Below are positions 1-8,020 of a stretch of DNA of 18,991 nt, piece by piece (the stretch's first letter is position 1; each line of letters opens with the position of its first letter). The translations under genes were made by a program, and so were the position numbers. The notes beneath the pieces were generated by a model. The model worked only from the letters and a program-made list of their open reading frames with translations, had not been told where the DNA came from and did no database searches. The stretch comes from Sphingomonadales bacterium. Its GTDB lineage: Bacteria; Pseudomonadota; Alphaproteobacteria; Sphingomonadales; Sphingomonadaceae. The stretch lies in assembly GCA_027489295.1 (NCBI GenBank), contig JAIYAA010000110.1:1-18991 (forward strand). Direction: 5' to 3'.

Positions 1-167
1 AGCGCGCGACGCGATCGTGATCATTCCAAAGCAGTCGCCTTGCGCTGGGCTTGTGGCCGCGGTGGTGCGCGCATCCTTGTCGCCGCCAAATGAAGATCAT
101 TGTCGCTCGGAGCAGGCGAAACCTAGCTCGGGCCACTAATCTCCGAGAGAAGTGTCGCATTTCCGCG

Positions 168-216
168 CGTCTGGAAAAGGGGCAGTGGCGTCGAGGCGTG
201 CCTCGACCGCCACTGC
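168..216 (-). terminator. Rho-independent terminator of the TonB receptor gene
   Basis: A near-perfect hairpin has outer arms GCAGTGGC (182-189) and GCCACTGC (209-216) and inner arms TCGAGGC (191-197) and GCCTCGA (200-206), with one unpaired base on the 3' side. Read on the minus strand, it comes just after the stop of the TonB receptor gene and is followed by CCCTTTTCC. That fits an intrinsic terminator with a short T-tract. The stem is seen directly; termination is inferred. Confidence 0.7.
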
Positions 217-229
217 AGGAGGGGGGGGA

Positions 230-3094
230 TCAGAACTTTAGCCGCACACCTGCGGTGAAGTAGCGTCCGATCACATCGTCGCCGGTGATTGAGGGGTAGG
301 AAAAATTGGGCGTGCCCGAGAACCCCGAGGTCACATACACGGGCGGGTCGGCGTCAAACAGGTTCTGGACCGACAGGAAGAACTGCTTACCCTTGTCCTT
401 GCCCATGTTCACCGTCAGCGTCACGTCGGTGTAGGCGATCGAGGGAATGTCCGGCTCCGCATATACCAGCGTCCGATCCGCGTCCCATTTGAGCGACGAC
501 CGCCAACGTTCCTGGATATCCAGCGCCCAGTCCGAGTTGCTGTAGGAGACAAACCCGGTCAGGCGCCATTTCGGAACGCCGCCTGTTCCCTGGATGGCCG
601 CCGCACCCGCCCCGTAGCTCGGCGTGGTGCCAGGCAACAGCTCGGTGGTCAGCTCGGGCTGATAGCCGACCAGACCGCGCAGCGAGATGCGCCCGTCGGT
701 ACCAACGCCGAAGCTGTAGTTGATTTCCCCGTCGATGCCCCAGGTTGTCAGCGATGAAGCATTGAGCTGGGTCGAGCGGACGAGACTGGGCGCGTTCGCC
801 ACGGTGCGATTGCTGAACGGCAGCGGGCGGACGTAGAGCGAGCAGAACGGGCCGGTGCCATTGGCATCCTCGCAGAGCTTCTGCACCGCGGAGAGGCGGC
901 CGTCGATCAGCGAAATCGCATTGTCCATTTTGATCCGGTAATAGTCTACCGAGACGCTGAAGTTCGGCACTGCTCTTGGCCGCAGGACCCCGCCGAACGT
1001 GAGGGTGTTCGCCACTTCGGGCACCAGGCCCGGATTGCCCACGGTCTCGGTTGGCGTGATACCGTTGAAACCTGTGTGAAGGTCCTGATAGCCGCTGGTC
1101 GCCACGGTGGCCGGCTGGTAGCGGTTATAGAGGCTGGGGGCCCGAATATCGCGCGAGCGCGTCGCGCGGAGCCGGAACCCATCGACCGGTTCCCAGTCGC
1201 CACCGAGCTTCCAGGTTGTGACGCCACCACTTGTGGAATAATTGGTATAGCGCACCGCTCCGTTGAGGCTTGCGGTGCCGACAACGCTATTCTTGAGTAG
1301 CGGGAACTCCACTTCGCCGGCAATTTCGCCGACACGCTCGCCCACCGATATCGGCGTGACCTGGGCGTTGTCGTAGAACGGCGTTGCCCCCGGCGTGCAG
1401 CCGAAGCGAAGCCCGGTGCAGTCGGCGAAGACGCCTGCGGGCGCATTGGTCGAGACGTCCAGATGGGTCCAGCGATACTCGCCACTGACAGCGACCCGGA
1501 TCGGACCCGCCCAATTGTTGAAAGCTGTGCCGCTAACGCTCGCCGCGACATTGTCGAGCGTGAACTTCGGCTCGTTGTACGTCGTCGCGAACACGTAATC
1601 CAGCGCCGCCTTCTGGCTGGCCGGAGTGCCGCCGAAGGCGTTCAAAGGAACACAGCCGGGATAGGCATTCGGGTTGGTCAGCGCGACACGGCAGACGATA
1701 TTACCATTGGCGATGCCGGTGCGGAACCGGCCTTCGTCGACCGCGTCCAGCGCCGCCGCTACGTTACCGTTTACCCGGTTGTTGACGAAGTAATTCCGCG
1801 TGATGCTGACGCCGTGCTGATAGAACAGGTTCCACGCAAACTCGCCGACCTTGCCGTCGAGGCCACCTGCCGCGATCCAGGTTTTGGAATCGCCCTGGAT
1901 GCCTAGGCGATGCTCCGGATCGTCCCAGACCCGACCGAACAGGAACGGGCCGCCAAGAGCCGCCTGTGTCGTCGGGCTGATGAAGGCGTTATCCGAGCCG
2001 ACGACCACGGGAAGAAAAAGGTTGGGATAGAAGGCATTGTAGGTATGCGCCTTGGCGTACATGCCTTGTGCGTAAAGCCGGACACTGTCACTGAGTTGGT
2101 GCTCGAGTCTACCAAATGCCTGGTCCGTTCTGAGGTCGGCGCTTGCGGCCGAGCCTTTGCCATAGAAACCATCGCCCCCGCTTTCGAGAGTACCGCTCTG
2201 GGGCGTACCGTGTACGAATGGGCCGGCAACCCCTGGTGAGACGAACTGCTGACCAGCTAGCGGGCTGGTGAGGATCGAGCCTTTGAAGCCGATGGAGGCG
2301 TTGCGCGCGTTGGAAACGAGGCGGAACGGATCGGCAGTGGTGCCTGAGCCGGTCAGAGCATAGCCCGCAGCCCCGCTGGCGCGCGCCTCCTTTTCGAAGC
2401 CGTCCTGCTGAAAATGCTCGTAGCTCAGCAGGACATGGGCGCGGCCGTCCGCGAAGCTTTTGCCGAAAGCCCCGCCGGCCCGCCACGAGAAGGCGTCGCC
2501 GCGCGTCGAGATGCCCGACTGCGCCTGCACCTTCAGGCCTTCATATTTTGTGTCGAGGATGAAGTTGACGACGCCCGAGACCGCATCGGAGCCATAGACT
2601 GCCGAGGCGCCCCCGGTAACCACGTCGACGCGCTGCAGGAGCATCTGCGGTAGAATATTGGTGTCGACGGCGCCGGTGTAGCTCGTCGGGGCGACCCGAT
2701 GGCCATCCAGCAGAATCAAATTGCGCTGAATACCGATACCGCGAAGGTTGAGATAGTTACCGGTGAAATTGTCGGTTGAGTCCGCCTGGATCGCGGTACC
2801 GCGCGAAAGGGCGAACGCGGGCAGTTTCTTCAGCCCATCAGGAACGTTCGAAGGGCTCGTCGTTTGCAGTGTTTCGGCCGTCATTACGGTCACCGGGGTC
2901 GGCAGGTTGTTTCCGTTGGTGAGCAGCCGACTTCCCGTAACGATGATCTGCTGTTCAGCCCCAGCTTCCTGTGCCGCCGGTTCGTCCTGCCCCGCGGCCG
3001 GAGCGGGCGCCTGCGCCGTTTCCTGCGCGAAAGCTGGACTGGTCAGCGCAAAAACGCTGATGCCCGCATAAAGCCAGAATCGCTTTTCCTTCAT
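230..3094 (-). CDS. TonB-dependent outer-membrane receptor
   Basis: A 954-residue outer-membrane receptor for energy-dependent uptake. The start at 3094 follows GGAGAGG at a suitable distance and gives a clear signal peptide (residues 1-23, ending PAFA-Q); an upstream in-frame ATG would add 33 residues and hide it. A Q/A/P-rich linker leads to the motif IIVTGSR (about 51-57). A plug domain follows, with LKKLPAF and VYGSDAVSGVVNFIL, then a long beta barrel ending in the aromatic RLKF expected of an outer-membrane protein. There is no N-terminal STN signalling domain, unlike the receptor at 12389. It is the last gene on this strand, about 570 bases downstream of a secreted carboxylesterase, so the cargo may be an ester-type compound. 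The family is certain; the substrate is unknown. Confidence 0.93.
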   Translation of the reverse strand: MKEKRFWLYAGISVFALTSPAFAQETAQAPAPAAGQDEPAAQEAGAEQQIIVTGSRLLTNGNNLPTPVTVMTAETLQTTSPSNVPDGLKKLPAFALSRGTAIQADSTDNFTGNYLNLRGIGIQRNLILLDGHRVAPTSYTGAVDTNILPQMLLQRVDVVTGGASAVYGSDAVSGVVNFILDTKYEGLKVQAQSGISTRGDAFSWRAGGAFGKSFADGRAHVLLSYEHFQQDGFEKEARASGAAGYALTGSGTTADPFRLVSNARNASIGFKGSILTSPLAGQQFVSPGVAGPFVHGTPQSGTLESGGDGFYGKGSAASADLRTDQAFGRLEHQLSDSVRLYAQGMYAKAHTYNAFYPNLFLPVVVGSDNAFISPTTQAALGGPFLFGRVWDDPEHRLGIQGDSKTWIAAGGLDGKVGEFAWNLFYQHGVSITRNYFVNNRVNGNVAAALDAVDEGRFRTGIANGNIVCRVALTNPNAYPGCVPLNAFGGTPASQKAALDYVFATTYNEPKFTLDNVAASVSGTAFNNWAGPIRVAVSGEYRWTHLDVSTNAPAGVFADCTGLRFGCTPGATPFYDNAQVTPISVGERVGEIAGEVEFPLLKNSVVGTASLNGAVRYTNYSTSGGVTTWKLGGDWEPVDGFRLRATRSRDIRAPSLYNRYQPATVATSGYQDLHTGFNGITPTETVGNPGLVPEVANTLTFGGVLRPRAVPNFSVSVDYYRIKMDNAISLIDGRLSAVQKLCEDANGTGPFCSLYVRPLPFSNRTVANAPSLVRSTQLNASSLTTWGIDGEINYSFGVGTDGRISLRGLVGYQPELTTELLPGTTPSYGAGAAAIQGTGGVPKWRLTGFVSYSNSDWALDIQERWRSSLKWDADRTLVYAEPDIPSIAYTDVTLTVNMGKDKGKQFFLSVQNLFDADPPVYVTSGFSGTPNFSYPSITGDDVIGRYFTAGVRLKF

Positions 3095-3660
3095 GAGAAG
3101 CCTCTCCTCCGCAACCCGCTTTTGGTGCGGGCGATTTATCCTACGTTTGATATGGTGAAACGTATTACGCATCAAGCAATAATCTGGACACATGTGGGTG
3201 CAGATTCGTAATTATTTGTTGCGTTGCAACGACGCCGCGATCGAATTACGCGGCTTCATCCGAGGCTGATGGGTAGGAATCCCGCGCAAGACATTCGAGT
3301 TGCGCGATGTTGACGGCGCCCAAAATCCATTGTGCGCCGCAAGTTCGGCCGTTGCATTAGAGACACACTCGTTGCGGGCGCACGCACCCGTCGTTGCCGC
3401 GCGACGTTATGGCGCATTTCCAAGCGCAGCAACGGGAGCAGGCAAAGGCTGTTGTAGCGGCCGGCTCGAAGCCGTTGTCCGTGACAGTCTCTGTCGTTAT
3501 GAGCGCAAGGTGCCGGCCACTGTCGCCGCCTAGGGTCCGCAACTATCGGGCGAGCCGGGACCAAGACCCGAGGCGGGCCTGTTCTCGTCTAGCGTGCTTA
3601 CGCCGACGCGCCGACGCCTTGGGCGCTCTGTACTGGTGATGAGCCATGGCGCCGCTGCAG
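3095..3660. other. Intergenic region without a recognisable gene
   Basis: These 566 bases lie between the receptor and the esterase gene. Short open frames exist on both strands, but none has a convincing ribosome-binding site, domain or codon pattern. The part near the receptor (3120-3240) is clearly richer in A+T and probably holds its promoter; the dyad at 3181-3206 and the palindrome CGTTGCAACG at 3222-3231 lie there. The rest (3240-3660) may be a decayed gene. The receptor may therefore have its own promoter rather than depend on read-through from the esterase operon. Confidence 0.5.
3181..3206. promoter_or_regulatory. Candidate operator upstream of the TonB receptor
   Basis: An inverted repeat AATCTG (3181-3186) / CAGATT (3201-3206) surrounds the almost concentric palindrome CACATGTG (3189-3196), about 90-115 bases upstream of the receptor start. 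The symmetry and A+T-rich setting suggest a dimeric regulator site. No regulator gene is visible nearby and no family match is claimed. Confidence 0.3.
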
Positions 3661-5241
3661 TCAGAATATCGAAACGGTTCCGCCACCAGCCACATAGGCG
3701 CGAAACCGCCCGAGTGCCTCGGGTCGCATCGCTGGGCGCGCGCCGAAGACTCCGCCGAGCTCCATCAACTGATTTTTCAGGTGATTCTGTGGCCAGCGCG
3801 GAAGCCCTGCGCCGTTCGGATTTCCGCGCCTGACGAAATTGGCCCAGTATTGCCCGATTGCGTCCGAGATGCGCCGGTCTTCCACAGTGAACGGCCGGCT
3901 CGGCGACTTGTCGAGCGTGCTAAGCACATAGGGTATCTCGCTGGAATGAAAGGCGCCATATTTTGCGCTGTCGGGACCCGGCTCGGCGTGCGTGAAAAGA
4001 TACCTCCAGATCGGGTAGTGGGTCGTTTTGCTCCGCGTTTCCGACCAGAAGAGAAGGCCGGCGATCCCCCGGTCGCGCATCAGGGCCGGTGCTGAAGTTG
4101 CTGGCTCCGTCGCTGGGTAAATGTCCGCGAAGCGCACGGTGGCCGCGCCGAAGCGCTGCTGCAGAAGATCAGTATAGGACTGTGCGCTGGTCGGCCGGTA
4201 ATCCGGCAAAAAGCCGCTGGCTTCGTCCGCGTTGAGTCCTGTCAGGATCGGAGTGTCGTTGTATTTGCCCTGGGCGAGCGCTTCGCCCGGGTCGGTTGGG
4301 AGGATGACTCCATCTGCAACCGGTGCAAAGCGCAGCATGCCCGTGCCGGGTGCGGCGGACTTGGCCAGCGCTGCCCTGACCTTGGCCGGGCTGAGTGCGC
4401 GCAATTCCGCGAGCGAGTGCATGCCCGATGCGGCCAGCACGCGCTGGCCGTCGGCTTCGGCCATCGCCAGCGGCATCTGGGGCAGTCCCATACCCGACCC
4501 GCTCTGCGCGATCGCGCGCGCAAACAGACCCTTCGCCAAAGGCGACAGGATCAGGTCGTTGACGGACATTGCCCCGGCCGACTGACCTGCGATCGTCACC
4601 TTGGTCGGATCGCCGCCAAATGCTTGGACGTTGCGCTGTACCCAGCGCAGCGCCGCGACTTGGTCTAATAGCCCGAAATTGCCGTTGCCTCCGCCGGGTT
4701 CGCCAGCCAGATCGGGATGCGCAAAGAAGCCATACACCCCAAGCCGGTAGTTGATGCTGACTACCACTATCCCATGCCGTGCCATGGCGGCGCCGTCATA
4801 GATTGGGACCGAGGCCGAGCCGCTGTTGAACCCGCCGCCATGGATCCAGACCATCACCGGGAGCCGAGCCGTGGACCGCTTTGCGGGCGTCCACACGTTC
4901 AGGTAAAGGCAGTCCTCGCTCACCGGACCGGAGATCATGTACTCGCTGGTCCACGGGCCGAACCCGCCGGGCGGGGGCAGATCCTGTTCGCAGCTTTCAC
5001 CGAAACGGGTTGCCGGACGGATACCTTTCCAGGCGCTGGCGGCCTGCGGCGCGCGCCAGCGCAGCGAACCAATCGGCGCAGTCGCGTAAGGAATGCCGAG
5101 AAAGCGACTCACGCCGTCTGCCCTGCTGCCTGCAAGCACGCCCTCTGTGACTTTCGTCGTATGCAACTGCGCGGCGACTGGAGAGGAGGCAATGGTCGCC
5201 AGCAGCGCCGCCAGGGCTGCGATCGGTTTGCGAAGGCTCAT
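3661..5241 (-). CDS. Secreted type-B carboxylesterase (alpha/beta hydrolase)
   Basis: A 526-residue carboxylesterase of the para-nitrobenzyl esterase/cholinesterase-like family, which hydrolyses carboxylic esters. Residues 1-24 form a signal peptide (cut near VAA-Q), so it probably acts in the periplasm. All catalytic parts are visible: the oxyanion loop HGGG (134-137), the nucleophile elbow GQSAG with Ser221, the acid Glu340 in NADEASG and His432 in AFHSSEIPYV. SEDCLYLNVW (108-117) is the family signature. Length is normal. Its ATG overlaps the stop of the Nif3-like gene upstream (ATGA at 5238-5241), so the two are translationally coupled. With the receptor downstream it suggests import and cleavage of an ester or lactone. 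Substrate not predictable. Confidence 0.95.
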   Translation of the reverse strand: MSLRKPIAALAALLATIASSPVAAQLHTTKVTEGVLAGSRADGVSRFLGIPYATAPIGSLRWRAPQAASAWKGIRPATRFGESCEQDLPPPGGFGPWTSEYMISGPVSEDCLYLNVWTPAKRSTARLPVMVWIHGGGFNSGSASVPIYDGAAMARHGIVVVSINYRLGVYGFFAHPDLAGEPGGGNGNFGLLDQVAALRWVQRNVQAFGGDPTKVTIAGQSAGAMSVNDLILSPLAKGLFARAIAQSGSGMGLPQMPLAMAEADGQRVLAASGMHSLAELRALSPAKVRAALAKSAAPGTGMLRFAPVADGVILPTDPGEALAQGKYNDTPILTGLNADEASGFLPDYRPTSAQSYTDLLQQRFGAATVRFADIYPATEPATSAPALMRDRGIAGLLFWSETRSKTTHYPIWRYLFTHAEPGPDSAKYGAFHSSEIPYVLSTLDKSPSRPFTVEDRRISDAIGQYWANFVRRGNPNGAGLPRWPQNHLKNQLMELGGVFGARPAMRPEALGRFRAYVAGGGTVSIF

Positions 5242-6164
5242 GATCTTGTCGTGTCCTCACTGGGGGTGCCGGGTATCCAAAAGGGCTCGCCTGAAGGGAG
5301 ATAGCGGATCGGGTTGGAGATCTTGCTGCGAAGCCACCACGCGTAGCGGTCCAAGCCGTCCGCCTCACCGCGCTCATGGGCAATCATGATAAAGGCCTTG
5401 GGTGCGCCTGATCGCATCGTGTCGCGCATATAGCTGGCGGTATCGAACTCGCGAACCTCGGGTACGATCAGCACATCGTTTTTCACCAGGCCAAGCAATA
5501 CGCTGTCGATGCCATGGCCGCCAAATCGGATACGCGAGACCTTGATATCGTCGTTGCCGATGACACGGATGCTGCGGCTGGGTAACTTGTCTCGAAGCTC
5601 GGCAAGCAGCGCCGACAGCGGCAGTGCCGCTCGTCGATATTGTGCTTCGAAGCCCGAAGCGCCGCCGCTTGTAAGATTGTGTTCCCAGCCGAGACGCTCA
5701 CAGGTCGCGGCGCTCATCGGTTCCGGTTTCAATTGGTGCCAATGATTGTCGAAGCGGAAGATCGCCAGCCGGTTTCGCTCGATGAAATCGGACTTGGCGC
5801 AATACACCGGATCCTTCCCCCACGCGTCGGTGGAGTCTGTGTGGCTCCAGAAGGTTGGCTCGTGGGGCACGACCAGATTGGCGCCGGCCCCCACAGCTTG
5901 CCGCAACAAGCGCAGCGTCGACATGAAGGTGGACACGACCGCGCGGACCGGCATGGCCGCGTCACCTGCCTTCAGCGTATCAACCGTGTGGGCGGAGCAA
6001 GCAACGCCTTCTGCTGCGCAGCCCGCCTGTATCCACGCAATGCCGTCGGCCACCTTCGGCGAAGGCGAAGCCGCGATGGCCGGGAGCGCGAGCGTCGTCG
6101 CTCCCGCAGCAACTCCTAGGTCGAAGCTTCGGCGAGATTCATATGCGACATGAACGGTCCTCAC
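5238..6164 (-). CDS. Nif3-like dinuclear-metal protein with a Tat signal
   Basis: The frame reads as a Nif3/YbgI-like protein of about 308 residues. Two metal-ligand regions typical of the family can be seen: HEPTFWSH (about 101-108) and an H-x3-E pattern in AHERGE (His263, Glu267). Before the domain is a twin-arginine signal: SRRSF (10-14), then a hydrophobic stretch ending PAIAAS. This points to folded export to the periplasm, unusual for a family that is mostly cytoplasmic. The start is uncertain: GTG at 6164 is in frame, but a better ATG with GAGG upstream (6151) lies one frame off and runs into a stop after 11 codons, so a one-base deletion near 6134-6139 is possible. The end overlaps the esterase start by ATGA. 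Enzymatic activity of this family is not established. Confidence 0.8.
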   Translation of the reverse strand: MRTVHVAYESRRSFDLGVAAGATTLALPAIAASPSPKVADGIAWIQAGCAAEGVACSAHTVDTLKAGDAAMPVRAVVSTFMSTLRLLRQAVGAGANLVVPHEPTFWSHTDSTDAWGKDPVYCAKSDFIERNRLAIFRFDNHWHQLKPEPMSAATCERLGWEHNLTSGGASGFEAQYRRAALPLSALLAELRDKLPSRSIRVIGNDDIKVSRIRFGGHGIDSVLLGLVKNDVLIVPEVREFDTASYMRDTMRSGAPKAFIMIAHERGEADGLDRYAWWLRSKISNPIRYLPSGEPFWIPGTPSEDTTRS

Positions 6165-6232
6165 GCAGCGTTGCGGACGATCTCGGGCTGTCACAGCCAC
6201 AGAGCCCAATGATCGGGGAAGATCATGCGGGC

Positions 6233-6967
6233 TCACGCTGCGATATGGGCACTCTGCGGCGCCATCGGTGCATCGAAACCGGTGAGCAGCAAGGCTGCCC
6301 GGCGCCCCATCGCGACCACGTCCTGCATATAGGGCGTCGCCCCCCATTCGGCTGCGTCGCCGGCAATGACGATGTCGATTGCGGGATCGCGCAGGATGTT
6401 CGAAAGTGCGATCGAGGTCAGCATGCACGCCTTGATTGCGACGTGGGTTGCTGGCGTCGGCGGACGACCTACGACCCCGCACACGATGGAAGCCTCTTGC
6501 GTTGAGGGAAAACGGCAAGGGCTTGCACGCTGCCCCTGGGGAACCGCGCAGACGGCATCGTCAGCGCGGGGCTCAGCCGGCCCGAAGCCGAGCTGTTCGG
6601 CGAAGGCGCGCGATGCGGACGCCGGGTTCTTGCGCTCCCAAGTGGTCCGGATCCGCAGGATGTTAAGACAATGTTCGGAGATGAATGCCCGTTTGGCGAC
6701 GGTTACCGGTGCAGCGAGGACGCTCTCTGGCTTCGGGATCTGCGTGCTCCACACGCTGTCGTACAGCTGAAAGGGATGGCCGTCGCGCAAAATCAGGTTC
6801 GTACCCGTCGCAGATGCCCGCTGCAGGATTTTCATCGATGGCACGGAGCAAACGACGATCGAGGTCACCTCGTCGGCAGGGTCGCCCGCGACGAGCCCCT
6901 CCAACTGCAGGCCGACTGGCCCATCAAGCGCCGCTTGCAGTGTCGCGACAGCGTCCCCTACAAGCAT
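6233..6967 (-). CDS. Degenerate Nif3-like paralogue
   Basis: A 244-residue protein, first gene of the minus-strand operon, resembling the Nif3-like fold. The segment GTNLILRDGHPFQLYDS matches in position the GANLVVPHEPTFWSH of the downstream paralogue, and DIVIAGDAAEWG fits a later conserved region. The C-terminal H-x3-E ligand pair is replaced by TGFDAPMAP, so a full dinuclear site is unlikely. No signal peptide is seen. A TGGAGAG element precedes the start. After the TGA at 6233 the same frame reads on as ARMIFPDHWALWL before a second TGA, which looks like coding sequence cut off by a TGG-to-TGA change. It may pair with the downstream Nif3-like protein or be decaying. Confidence 0.7.
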   Translation of the reverse strand: MLVGDAVATLQAALDGPVGLQLEGLVAGDPADEVTSIVVCSVPSMKILQRASATGTNLILRDGHPFQLYDSVWSTQIPKPESVLAAPVTVAKRAFISEHCLNILRIRTTWERKNPASASRAFAEQLGFGPAEPRADDAVCAVPQGQRASPCRFPSTQEASIVCGVVGRPPTPATHVAIKACMLTSIALSNILRDPAIDIVIAGDAAEWGATPYMQDVVAMGRRAALLLTGFDAPMAPQSAHIAA

Positions 6968-7020
6968 TCGCCGCTCTCCAGGAATTATCTTATAAGAAAT
7001 CGATTATGCGATGAGTATCG
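6968..7020 (-). promoter_or_regulatory. Probable promoter of the Nif3/esterase operon
   Basis: The 50 bases before the first operon gene are strikingly A+T-rich for this DNA. They contain the palindrome CTTATAAG (6989-6996), which on the minus strand sits in TTATAAGATAAT, a fair -10-like stretch. The palindrome may also bind a regulator. No -35 box stands out, so the assignment rests on composition and position. Confidence 0.4.
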
Positions 7021-7375
7021 CCGGCTGTCCATGGGTGGACTGAACGGCGAACGGCGGCGCCGGCCGTACCCCGCGTCGCTTACTTCGCCGGTGCTTCTTG
7101 AATCCGCAAGGACGATCAGGATCACATTTGAAGCCCGCAAGCCCGCGAGCTCCGCGCGCAAAACTCCGGGGGCAGGCGCGATCGCCCCGCGTGTCGGCCG
7201 GGTGCTGATTGCGGGGAAGGTCGGCAACAGTCCAATTGCGGAATCGGCCGCTGACATATCGGATGCACAGGAATTAGAACGGGCCGTCATGATGACGCCG
7301 GCGGCCCGGCCGGCGGTTGATGGCCCAGCGTTGCTGAAGATCCGCGATACGGTACGTTACTCGAGGAGGTCAGCG
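7021..7375. other. Region without a recognisable intact gene
   Basis: About 355 bases separate the Nif3/esterase operon from a transposase remnant. The plus strand stays open in one frame across much of it, but the translation matches no domain I know and has no credible start. The part from 7321 is open in the same frame as the transposase tail and may belong to it. It is probably debris left by insertion and deletion. Confidence 0.4.
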
Positions 7376-7494
7376 CGGTCGAGCATCAACGCCGCATCGC
7401 TACCCGCTACGAAAAGACCGCTCTATCGTTCGCCAGTTTCCTCAATCTCGCCGCCATCCGCCGGTGGCTGCATCACTTTGTCAACAGGATCTAG
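7376..7494 (+). mobile_element. IS5-type transposase, C-terminal remnant
   Basis: The frame ending with TAG at 7492-7494 gives RRIATRYEKTALSFASFL followed by NLAAIRRWLHHFVNRI, the usual end of IS5-family DDE transposases (RIATRYDKTA..., ending in a W-rich helix). Only about 40 residues remain out of some 250 or more, and no DDE core is visible. The open frame extends back to 7321, but that part does not resemble the family. A more decayed copy of the same 3' end lies at 9764-9832 in the same orientation. Confidence 0.7.
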
Positions 7495-7762
7495 GAATCG
7501 ACGCTAGGGATGGCAGTTGTTCTCAAAGCTCACAGGCAGTTATGCAGAAGGTGGCCCGCACAGTCTGTTCAGATCGCCCACTCTCGGCCCTTCGAAGTAG
7601 ATAGTATCTCTCTGCGCTACTCTTAGTAGCGCCACCTGACCTTTAATCGCTTCCGGGTCTGGCCATATCTCCCGCAGCAAATGTGACCAGAAGGGGCTGA
7701 GTGAAGTGATCCATGAATTGGCGAGTATTTTGATCAAGCCGGGAATGAATAGACAATTCTAG

Positions 7763-7999
7763 CAGGGTTTTTCAAAAGCACTTCCCTTGTTCAGGCGTGC
7801 AGAGGGATGCTATGGCGCCCGGCTCGAACAGTCTGTCGAAGACCCGCTCCGGTATATGATCGTCGTGGGATGGGCGGCGCTTGAGGATCATGTCGTCGGG
7901 TTTCGCAACTCAGAGGATTATGGGCGCTGGCGCGACCTTGTCGGCGACTTTTTCGCGGCGCCTCCCTTGGTCGACCACACCGAAATCGTGATAGATTGA
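7763..7999 (+). pseudogene. 5'-truncated antibiotic-biosynthesis-type monooxygenase
   Basis: The frame after the stop at 7760-7762 reads QGFSKALPLFRRAEGCYGAR, then LEQSVEDPLRYMIVVGWAAL, EDHVVGFRNSEDYGRWRDLV and a short tail ending VDHTEIVID. This matches the second half of small ABM-fold proteins (cofactor-free monooxygenases of about 95-105 residues): the RxxGC segment, the S(I/V)EDP...GW strand and the HxxxFR helix. The first strand and the start codon are missing, and a stop precedes the homologous part. TTG at 7787 could start a 70-residue peptide but has no ribosome-binding site. It lies 21 bases before the SDR gene, so it was probably the first gene of that operon before truncation. Confidence 0.6.
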
Positions 8000-8020
8000 C
8001 TTGCGGATGAAGGAATTTAC

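Noticed and set aside
2..139. Open frame at the left edge ending at TAA 137-139 (45 codons, ...DAIVIIPKQSP...)
   Set aside because: It could be the tail of a gene cut by the window edge (regulator-like), but there is no motif and the codon pattern weakens toward the stop. Not assigned.
3095..3193. N-terminal extension of the first TonB receptor from an upstream ATG
   Set aside because: The extension is basic, has no ribosome-binding site, and would bury the signal peptide; the start at 3094 is much better.
3256..3639. Several short open frames on both strands between receptor and esterase
   Set aside because: Low-complexity Arg/Ala-rich translations typical of random frames in GC-rich DNA; no start signals or domains.
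7540..7737. 65-residue minus-strand ORF between the transposase remnant and the ABM fragment
   Set aside because: The sequence is less biased than most shadow frames, but no domain, partner or clear ribosome site is visible; left unannotated.
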